Source: Escarpia spicata
Lineage: Eukaryota > Annelida > Polychaeta > Sabellida > Siboglinidae
Length of the DNA: 64,000 nucleotides
Assembly (NCBI GenBank): GCA_963995525.1
Contig: OZ023207.1
Location: forward strand, 1,354,001-1,418,000
Reading direction: 5' to 3'
Shown here: in pieces, positions 52,039 to 61,243 of the stretch
Numbering within the stretch: position 1 is the first letter of the stretch
How the letters are laid out: each line of letters begins with the position of its first letter
Made by a program: the position numbers and the translations under genes
Notes under the pieces: generated by a model
Databases searched by the model: none
Told to the model about the DNA's origin: nothing
Seen by the model: only the letters and a program-made list of their open reading frames with translations

Positions 52039-52125
52039 GGTGTCAGGATTGAACCGGCGTCGCCCGATTGTAAAATAAATTACAAGAAACCAACGCGCTT
52101 ACCCACTGAGCTAGCGGCACCAGCG
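52039..52125 (-). promoter_or_regulatory. tRNA-like pol III head, right arm
   Basis: Reverse-complement partner of the left-arm head. Box B is GGTTCAATCC (52,047-52,056, complement), closer to the consensus than the left copy, and box A is TAGCTCAGTGGGTAAG (52,098-52,113). Any transcripts from the two heads would converge toward the AT-rich centre of the element. Confidence 0.64.
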
Positions 52126-52402
52126 GACATTTACAGACAGATTTAAGTTGTTATGACAAATTGTACAACTCCTTCATATATCGATATTCTAGTGATATTA
52201 TGAGATTATACACGTTATTTTCTGTAGCTGGATACAATATCTGTTTGCTATGTATGTTTATTGGTGTAGATTATCTCCCGTTGGTTGCATTCGATATAAT
52301 TATGCTGAAAACGAGCCCAAGGCCAAGCTCGGCGATACCTAGTCGTCTTGTCGGCCCATTCGCATTCATTGTTTTGAATAAAAGTGTCATAAGTGACGTC
52401 AC

Positions 52403-52742
52403 GACACGTGATCGCCTAGCTCATTAAAATTAAATTTTCCGCGGGAATCGCTTCACAGACGGGTTTAAAATCGAATTTATGCTACAAGTGTATTTTTCTG
52501 TATTTTTGTAATGTTATCAAATGTTACATACAATGTTAAACTTTGAGTACACATGGAAAAAGGATTTTAGCTAATGCCTTAGTTTTATTTCCTTTACTTA
52601 TAGACTTACCAGTACTTTGTAATTGTACGTGAAACATCTGGATACGTTGCTAAAAAACATGTATGGAAGATCCCGTTTTTTACATATTTTATATTGTTGC
52701 TGCTGGAACTAACCTAAAATTATTATAATTTATATTAATACT
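52403..52742. other. AT-rich sequence, nothing recognised
   Basis: No ORF, RNA gene or repeat is visible. A CACGTG E-box lies at about 52,405-52,410, next to the right-hand TGACGTCA. Confidence 0.4.
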
Positions 52743-52827
52743 ATACACACACGTACACACACACGCCCCCCCCCCCACACACAAAGACAAACACACAAAG
52801 ACTCACACCCACCCACCCACCCACCCC
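52743..52827. repeat. (CA)n / poly-C / (CCCA)n low-complexity tract
   Basis: ACACAC runs, a 12-base C run and CCCACCCACC repeats. Confidence 0.95.
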
Positions 52828-53127
52828 ATCTTGGTAATACAGCCACTTTGCAATTAAGGTTATCGTTTTACTGTCTCAAATTGTATCCGTCACAGTAAAC
52901 TATAGAGAATTAATCCTACCAATACGGTCACCTCCCTATTACCTTTTTGTCCAATCCCGATGGTGACCTTGCTAGTGAGGTTCCGTTGTAGTACATATCT
53001 ATGATTGCATTTCTTCAGATTATGCCAATGCCCAATTTTAAAGAATCGAAGTGCCTCGTCTCAGTGTGTTTAAAACACGTACCCTGAACACAAGAGCCTT
53101 GAACGCACAGCACATAAGAACTAGCAT
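52828..53127. other. Non-repetitive spacer, nothing recognised
   Basis: No convincing gene, RNA or transposon motif was found between the two microsatellites. Confidence 0.4.
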
Positions 53128-53577
53128 ACTCACTCACTCACTCACTCACTCACTCACTCACTCACTCACTCACTCACTCACTCACTCACTCACTCACTCA
53201 CTCACTCACTCACTCACTCACTCACTCACTCACTCACTCACTCACTCACACTCACTCACTCACTCCTTCCATCACTCATTCCCTCTCTCACTCGCTCACG
53301 CACTCCCTCACTCACTAACTCACTCACTCACTCACTCACTCACTCACTCACTCACTCACTCACTCACTCACTCACTCACTCACTCACTCACTCACTCACT
53401 CACTCACTCACTCACTCACTCACTCACTCACTCACTCTCTCACTCTCTCACTCCCTCCTTCCCTCATTCACTCTCTCACTCACTCACTCACTCACTCACT
53501 CACTCACTCACTCACTCACTCACTAATTCCCTCACTCACTCAATCACTCACCCACTCACTCACTCTCTCACTTACTT
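53128..53577. repeat. (ACTC)n tetranucleotide microsatellite
   Basis: About 450 bp of CTCA tetramers, interrupted around 53,249-53,310 and 53,440-53,480 by TTCC/TCCC variants. Since 4 is not a multiple of 3 it yields an artificial Ser-Leu-Thr-His open frame. Confidence 0.97.
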
Positions 53578-53610
53578 AAACACATCCATACATATGCTGT
53601 CTACGTGTAT

Positions 53611-53724
53611 ATGTGCGCGCGCGCGCACACACACACACAATCACACACACATAATATATATAATATATATATATATGTACATATATATATAATGTAGATA
53701 ATATATATAATGAATTATATATAT
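53611..53724. repeat. (GC)n-(CA)n-(AT)n dinucleotide tract
   Basis: Alternating purine-pyrimidine DNA: a GCGCGC run, then CACACA, then long imperfect TATATA. Such tracts can adopt Z-DNA or cruciform structure. It directly abuts the tRNA-like head of the next element. Confidence 0.93.
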
Positions 53725-53798
53725 GGGGCGCAGTGGCCGAGTGGTTAAAGTACCGGACTCTCGACTGGAAGGACCGGGGTTAAAATCCCGGCGCCGGC
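53725..53798 (+). promoter_or_regulatory. tRNA-like head at the 5' end of an RTE-type LINE
   Basis: GGGGCGCAGTGGCCGAGTGG begins a tRNA-like sequence with box A (TGGCCGAGTGG, 53,733-53,743) and box B (GGGTTAAAATCCCG, near 53,777-53,790), ending GCGCCGGC. The D-arm resembles tRNA-Leu/Ser. It continues without a visible break into the 5' leader of the LINE below. Confidence 0.68.
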
Positions 53799-54735
53799 TG
53801 AACAGTGGCTCGGAACTGGTTCGGCTGCCTTTTCGAAACTTGGGCAATTTCATTCACCCTACGTCTCCCCCCTTCCAACAAGCATCGGCCAGTGTGGAAG
53901 GGTAGGCCAACAACACCAGTATGCAAAGTACAATGAAACCAAGGCCCCCAGTCCCCAGCAGCACCGAAAGAATTTATGACCAAGGAGGCGGTTCAGGTCA
54001 AGTAGGGCTACGTGCTGGGGGTGCTAAGAATCTCTGGGTCAAGAAGAGCCCAGAGAAGGTAAGTAGACTGAAGATAGCAACATATAACGTAAGAACACTA
54101 CTAAGAGATGAATAGATACAACAACTGGAGGAGGAACTTAGGGTAACCAAGTTGGTATGGGATGTGATCGGGATCGGAGAAGTGAGAAGAAGAGAGGAAT
54201 GCTTCACTACCTTACAAAGCGGCCATCTACTATATCATTCCACAGCGAACAACGGCCAAGCTGGAGTAGGCTTTCTTATATAAAAAAAATGGAAAGACAA
54301 TATAGTGAGGGTTAACAGCATCAGCCCCAGAATAGCAGAACTTGTTCTATGCATAGCAAAGCTCTACAAGCTAAAGATAATACAATTATATGCACCAACA
54401 ACATCACACTCAGAAGAAGACACAGACAACTTCTACAACGACGTGGATGAGACTTTAGAAAACCAACCCATTACACGATAGTGATGGGAGACTTTAATGC
54501 GCAAATAGGTAAACGAAGAAACATTTCGGAAACGGCAACAGGCAAATTTGGCCTAGATGTGAGAATCGAAAGAGGCGACACCTTGGTAGAATGGGCAACA
54601 CCATGAAAATACAAAATCGTGAATACCACGTTCTAGAAGAAAGCAGGGAGGAGATGCACATGGAAAAGCCCAAATGGAGAAAGGAAGAACGAAATTGACT
54701 ACATTCTGACATACAAGCCATACATGGCCACTGAC
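53799..54735 (+). mobile_element. RTE-type LINE: 5' leader and endonuclease domain (decayed, 3'-truncated)
   Basis: After a leader of about 265 bp the frame reads KIATYNVRTLLRDE, the start of an apurinic-type endonuclease that nicks target DNA for LINE integration. Following motifs are IGIGEVRRRE (catalytic Glu), GHLLYHS, GQAGVGFL, KDNIVRVNSISPRIAEL, LYAPTTSHSEED, IVMGDFNAQIG (Asp/Asn), GDTLVEWATP and NEIDYIL. This set is typical of RTE-clade proteins often annotated as craniofacial development protein 2-like. In-frame stops at 54,113, 54,281, 54,604 and 54,634 and a one-base deletion near 54,460 make it a pseudogene. It ends abruptly at about 54,735, where a TGCC microsatellite begins; RT is absent. 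Confidence 0.9.
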
Positions 54736-54736
54736 G

Positions 54737-55616
<880 letters not shown>

Positions 55617-55800
55617 TCTATCTATCCATACGTATGTCTGTTTGTCTTTCTGTCTGTCCATATGTATGTCTGTATAGATCTCTCCCCTCCCTCTCCCACC
55701 CCACTCTCTCTCTCTCTCTCTCTGTTTGTGTGCGTGCGTACGTACGTCCGTGCGTGCGTGCGTGCGTGCGCGCGCGCGTATGTGTGTGTTTGTCATGTCG
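55617..55800. repeat. Mixed simple repeats (CTTT, CT, TGCG)
   Basis: Degenerate CTGT/CTTT tetramers, a (CT)n run at about 55,703-55,722 and (TGCG/GTAC)n at 55,730-55,780. Confidence 0.9.
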
Positions 55801-55954
55801 TATACATACGCTTGTGTTTATGTGCGTTTGTGATCACACATTATCATTATACGTTATATTATCATTATTATTATTTGTCTGTTGTCTCTCTTTTTGCATT
55901 TGTAAGGTCCCTGTAAGCTACGTATTTCAGGTTATAACAGTCGTACAGAAGACA

Positions 55955-56719
55955 ATGAGCGCCGTCGAGGTAATGTCGGAAGCCGCTCTCAGTAGACATT
56001 TTCCGGGTGAAAGGGCAAAGGTGCTCAAGACGGAAGGATTTGCTTTAGTGTCTACTAGCCCGAAGCAGCAGAAGATCATCGATGTACTGCAGGACGACAC
56101 CGCCGTCAAGGAGCTGAGGCAAATGTTATTCCCCACGTCGTTGGCGGAGCGCCTTGACGCAATCATCGTACGTCTTGACAGACTACAGACAGATACAGAG
56201 GCGAGAGACGTACGTATTTCTGAACTAGAAACAAGGGTGATCTCCCTGGAGGAAGAGATCGACCGCCACGACCAATACACGAGGCGGCCGAATCTCCGAA
56301 TCCAGGGGATTCCGGAAAACACCGACGGAGAACACATTAAAGAAAAAGTGCTGACCATTATGAATGGCACGATGGCCGTAGGGCCGCCGGTGAATGAACA
56401 CAACATCGCTCGCTGCCATCGTATTGGCACTCTGCGAAAGGGTGTCACTCGACCGCGAGTCGTAATTGTCCGATTTGAAGAAGAACACGTGTGTGATCGA
56501 GTATATCGTGCACGACGCAAATTAAAGAACCATGAGCAACCAATCTTCATGAACGAAGACCTGACGGCGAGGCGCAATGCTCTTGCATATGAAACACGAA
56601 TGATAAAAAAGCAGAAGAAGGTCCAAGACTGTTGGTCGTTTAATGGCAAGGTCCTAGTTAAGGACAACAAAGGACACATACAAGAAATAAAGAGCAAGAA
56701 GGACATTGAATCGTTCTAA
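55955..56719 (+). CDS. LINE ORF1-type protein (coiled coil + RRM), intact
   Basis: 254 codons from the ATG at 55,955, the first Met after the simple repeats; the open frame continues upstream only through microsatellite. Residues about 65-110 form a heptad-rich coiled coil (RLDRLQTDTEARDVRISELE, VISLEEEIDRHDQYTRRPNL). An RRM-like fold follows, with NLRIQGIPEN as RNP-like strand, ARCHRIG and RPRVVIVRFEE, then a basic C-terminal domain (IFMNEDLTARRNALA, CWSFNGKVLVKD). This is the layout of L1 ORF1p-like nucleic-acid chaperones, which trimerise and coat LINE RNA. There is no stop or frameshift. Its GC-rich codon use differs from the AT-rich ORF2 600 bp downstream, so they may belong to different elements even though the order ORF1-ORF2 on one strand fits one LINE. 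Confidence 0.78.
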   Translation: MSAVEVMSEAALSRHFPGERAKVLKTEGFALVSTSPKQQKIIDVLQDDTAVKELRQMLFPTSLAERLDAIIVRLDRLQTDTEARDVRISELETRVISLEEEIDRHDQYTRRPNLRIQGIPENTDGEHIKEKVLTIMNGTMAVGPPVNEHNIARCHRIGTLRKGVTRPRVVIVRFEEEHVCDRVYRARRKLKNHEQPIFMNEDLTARRNALAYETRMIKKQKKVQDCWSFNGKVLVKDNKGHIQEIKSKKDIESF

Positions 56720-57287
56720 TTACTGCAATCGGGACATTGATAAGTATTATTTTTGTTATATGTCTTTACAAAGAACAAGTTTTTTTTCTGTTTTCTAAAT
56801 AGAAGTGTTAAACGTGAACAATAAGATATTATATAGTAAATACATTCCGTTGATGGGTACATATGTACATATGTATGTGTGTAAATGTAAAGAAATAATT
56901 ACATTGCGTTATTACTTTTTTATTTGACTATATGTGTATAACAATTGAATAACATGTGTTTATACTAATATGCCTAAGCTGGTAACCATATACCACATGT
57001 GATTTCCAATAGGGCAGTGGTGTAATTATTCAATGAATATATTTCTTTCTCTCACCATTGGTGTATTATATACATGAGTTATATAGATTGCCTGGAACTA
57101 GTTACGGAACAATCTATTATTCATGTATTTTTTCTGTTTTTGTTATTTCAAATTGTAAAAATGTGTATCATTACTCGAATATGCTACTCACTTGTTAAGT
57201 AAGCAGGCCACGTGTTCTTCCAATGTTCAGTTCTACAAATGCGATATTACAAAGAATCTAGTATAAAACAAAAAAAACTAAAGTTAA
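56720..57287. other. AT-rich spacer between LINE ORF1 and ORF2
   Basis: No open frame or RNA signal. It is either the inter-ORF region of one two-ORF LINE or unrelated flank between two elements. Confidence 0.45.
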
Positions 57288-60200
57288 ATGTTGGCACCTT
57301 TTGATAGATCATTTTTGAAATGCCAAAATGATGCCCAGGTAAACTCCTTAAAAAGTATCTTACAGAATGATTCTGATAATGATGACGACATGAATCAAAC
57401 CCAAGTAGTACAGCAGTCATCCTACTATGACATAGACTCGCTTAGTAAGTTAATGATGACGACATGAATCAAACCTAAGTAGTACAGCAGTCATCCTACT
57501 ATGACATAGACTCGCTTAGTAAGTTAATGATGACGACATGAATCAAACCCAAGTAGTACAGCAGTCATCCTACTATGACATAGACTCGCTTAGTAAGTTA
57601 ATGATGACGACATGAATCAAACCCAAGTAGTACAGCAGTCATCCTACTATGACATAGACTCGCTTAGTAAGTTAATGATGACGACATGAATCAAACCCAA
57701 GTAGTACAGCAGTCATCCTACTATGACATAGACTCGCTTAGTAAGTTAATGATGACGACATGAATCAAACCCAAGTAGTACAGCAGTCATCCTACTATGA
57801 CATAGACTCGCTTAGTAAGTTAATGATGACGACATGAATCAAACCCAAGTAGTACAGCAGTCATCCTACTATGACATAGACTCGCTTAGTAAGTTAATGA
57901 TGACGACATGAATCAAACCCAAGTAGTACAGCAGTCATCCTACTATGACATAGACTCGCTTAGTAAGTTAATGATGACGACATGAATCAAACCCAAGTAG
58001 TACAGCAGTCATCCTACTATGACATAGACTCGCTTAGTAAGTTAATGATGACGACATGAATCAAACCCAAGTAGTACAGCAGTCATCCTACTATGACATA
58101 GACTCGCTTAGTAAGTTAATGATGACGACATGAATCAAACCCAAGTAGTACAGCAGTCATCCTACTATGACATAGACTCGCTTAGTAAGTTAATGATGAC
58201 GACATGAATCAAACCCAAGTAGTACAGCAGTCATCCTACTATGACATAGACTCGCTTAGTAAGTTAATGATGACGACATGAATCAAACCCAAGAAGTACA
58301 GCAGTCATCCTACTATGACATAGACTCGCTTAGTAAGTTAATGATGACGACATGAATCAAACCTAAGTAGTACAGCAGTCATCCTACTATGACATAGACT
58401 CGCTTAGTAAGTTAATGATGACGACATGAATCAAACCCAAGTAGTACAGCAGTCATCCTACTTTAATAAGCTTACAACTAAAAAGGCTTCACTGTATTAA
58501 GTACAAATATTCAGTAAATAAATTCAAAATTTGCTGAACTAGAGTTATTTACTGAAGAACTTAAACAGACCAATTTCAAATTTGGTATTATATGTATAAA
58601 AGAAAGTTGGAAGTCCGAAAATGATGATCTGTTGCAAATTCAATTAGAAGGTTATAACTGTATATCTCAGGGAAAGACAAGTAGTGCGAAAGGTTTAGTA
58701 ATATATGTGGATACTAGATACGACTATAAACAGATGCAAATTCCAAACGAATAAACAGATTGGGAAGGGCAATTCTTAAAAATAACAGGAGGTAGTTTAC
58801 CAATAGAATTCATGATTGGTAACATATACAGACCTCCTAAAGACTTAAATGAAAATTATATAAATTTTATAAACGAATTTTCTAAAATCTTATCGATTTT
58901 CAAGAAACCAAATATGGAGGTTGTACTTGCAGGAGATTTCAATATAAATCTTCTCAAAATTAATGAAAAAGAACAGTTTGGATTTTTGTTATACTCTAAC
59001 AGTAAATAGTTTTTATCCAAAAATGACTCTTCCTACAAGATTTTCAAATACATCTGGAACATTAATTGATAACTTTTTTGTAAACTGACCAAATCTACTT
59101 TAAACGCAACTGCATGCATTTTTACGAACCGATTTTCCGATCACCAGCCATATTTTATTCTTATAAACACAGATAGCTCTAAAACAGTCCCACCTAAATA
59201 CATAGAAGTGTATTCACAAACCAGTGAAATATTTACAGTAAGTTAAACAAAAATGAAAATGCAGATCCAAATATAACTTATAATCAAATTCATGCCGAAA
59301 TTGAAAATAAAAAAGTAAAATTTAAGAAGTATGTTCATAGGAAAACCACTTGGGTAACCAAAGGTATACTAAGATCAATTAAATATCGAGATAATCTATA
59401 TAAACAACTCAAACTTAATGACCCGAACTCATTAAGATACACTAACCTTCAGACAAATCTTAAAATGTATAACGCTATCCTAAAACGGACTATTCGTATT
59501 GCTAAACAAATTTACTATGAATCCAGATTTAACAAACCTAGTAAAGACATAAGAAAAACCTGGAGAATAATTAATGACATTTTGTGTACAACAAAAAAGC
59601 CCATAGAATATGTGTTTAAAGATGGTGAAAACACCATAAGCGATATAGAGAAAGTAGCAGAGAAATTTAATACATTTTTCACAAACATCGGTCCTCAGCT
59701 TGCCAACAAAATTGCAATCGATAGTAATAAAACATATAACGTTTATATAAGTAAAAAAACATATATTAACTTTACATTTATAAATATAAATGAATATACC
59801 ATCAATGCAATATTATACCAAATGCCTCTTAAAACAAGCTGTGGTTATGATGGCATCTCTTCACAATTATTTAAAAAAATTAAAAAAATACCTCATTAAG
59901 CCGTTGACATTACTCGCTAAACAAATACTAAACACAGGAATTTTTCCAGACAAATAAAAAATTGCCAAAGTAATTCCAATATTCAAAAATGCTGATGACA
60001 CTCAATTGACAAATTACCGACCAATATCACTTTTGCCTGTTATCTCGAAAGTGCTTGAAAAAGTTATATAGAATCAATTGTATGATTTTTTGAAAGAACA
60101 TAACTTGTTCTATGAAAGTCAGTATGGCCCTCGAGCTGAACACTCAACCGAACTAGCTTCAATGGAACTAATCGATAGAATGATAACAACCATGGACAAC

Positions 60201-61243
60201 AATGAAATACCAATAAATATATATTTAGATTTATCGAAAGCATTCGATACAATTGATCATAACATTTTATTAAATAAACTTAGTTGCTATGGTATAAGTG
60301 GAGTGGCCTTAAATCTCTTCAAAAGTTATTTATCAAATCGTTATCAGTATGTCGAATTTGATGGAGTACAATCAAGTATGTTACCCATAACAACAAGGTT
60401 CTATTCTAGGGCCTTTACTCTTTATAATATATATAAACGACTTTCCAAATGCTAGTAAACTATTTAACTTTATTATGTATGCTGATGATACCACCCTCTC
60501 AAGCACAATTCGACAATCAAATAAACATACTGAAAATACTCAAACTGAAAATAATATCAATAAAGAGTTGTCCAAAATAAGTGAATGGCTAAAAATTAAT
60601 AAATTATCCTTAAATGTTAAAAAGTCAAAATATATGTTGTTCAAAACTGTAAATAAACGAGTATGGCCACTAACGATAAACATAGACAATGTTTTAATTG
60701 TAAGAGTGTATGCATTTAATTTTCTTGGTTTAACCATTGACGAACATCTAAATTGGAAAAAATCATTTAGAAAATATATCAAATAGATGTTCTAAAACAA
60801 TAGGTGTACTCAATAAATTAAAATATTTGTTGCCAATAAAAGTTAGAAAGATGTTATTTAACTCCTTAATACTGCCATATATTAATTTTGGAATAATGGT
60901 ATGGGGACACAAATGTGGAAGAATTTTAAAATTTCAAAAGAAGGCAATACGTATGATAAACTTAACAAAGTACAATGCGCACACAGAACCTATTTTTAAA
61001 ACCCTAAAACTACTAAAAGTATCAGACATTCTACAAATTCAGGAACTTAAATTTTACTATAAATTCATACATAATAAACGGCCTGGGTACCTTCAACGCC
61101 TAACATTGTAACTTCATTTTAATATTCACAATCATAATACACGTAGGCAAAATGAAATACATATAACCAGAATAAATCACGAATTTGCAAAAAAAGGCAT
61201 CCGAAATAACATACCTCGCACAGTAAACAATACCGCAACAATA
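57288..61243 (+). pseudogene. LINE ORF2 (endonuclease + reverse transcriptase), decayed
   Basis: An ATG at 57,288, directly preceded by in-frame TAA, opens MLAPFDRSFLKCQND and NSLKSILQNDSDNDDDMNQT before the 74-bp array. The endonuclease resumes after 58,460: CIKESW (catalytic Glu), GKTSSAKGLVIYVD, IGNIYRPPKDLNENY, VVLAGDFNINLL and FSDHQPYFILI. RT follows with [66 protein letters not shown] and the catalytic YADD at 60,478-60,489. The thumb and C-terminal part (LPYINFGIMVWGHK, KFYYKFIHNKRPGYL) runs to RTVNNT near 61,240. Many stops and shifts occur; near 60,396 an 11-base loss removes the GVPQ motif. Type: jockey/CR1-like. Its C-terminus runs into the 48-bp satellite. Confidence 0.93.
57381..58462. 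repeat. 74-bp tandem repeat within LINE ORF2 (14.6 copies)
   Basis: GATGACGACATGAATC starts at 57381, 57455, 57529 and every 74 bp to 58417, giving 14 full units and one partial. The unit encodes DDDMNQTQVVQQSSYYDIDS then LSKL in the ORF2 frame. 74 is not a multiple of 3 and a TGA arises at each junction, so the array closes ORF2. Units are nearly identical: I see only ACCTAAG in copies 2 and 14 and CAAGAAGTAC in copy 13. Beyond the last unit the ORF2 frame resumes at KLTTKKASLY. Confidence 0.98.

Larger units (their letters stand above)
51031..52402. mobile_element. Foldback element with about 500-bp inverted arms
   Basis: The left arm (51,218-51,722) and right arm (51,880-52,385) are reverse complements at roughly 85-90% by eye, separated by a 150-bp AT-rich spacer with an (AT)n run at about 51,850-51,874. 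Landmarks matched across the arms include AAAACAATGAATGCG, CGAATGCAACCAACGGGAGA, the tRNA-like head and TGGTCATTATG. The extreme ends also match: GTGACGTCACATATGAC at 51,031-51,047 and its complement at 52,386-52,402 (16 of 17). The left end has 170 bp (51,048-51,217) absent from the right. It carries no transposase, so it is a non-autonomous foldback/MITE-like element or an inverted dimer of a SINE. Open stretches in the arms mirror each other, but their differences are not synonymous-biased, so they are not genes. Confidence 0.82.

Noticed and set aside
51197..52427. Two similar 84-88-codon frames (YRYSSDI ... CMFIGVDYLPLVAFD) on opposite strands
   Set aside because: They are the two arms of one inverted repeat, begin with TTG, not ATG, and differ mostly by amino-acid-changing substitutions.
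53051..53692. 213-codon Ser-Leu-Thr-His repeat frame
   Set aside because: Pure translation of an ACTC microsatellite.
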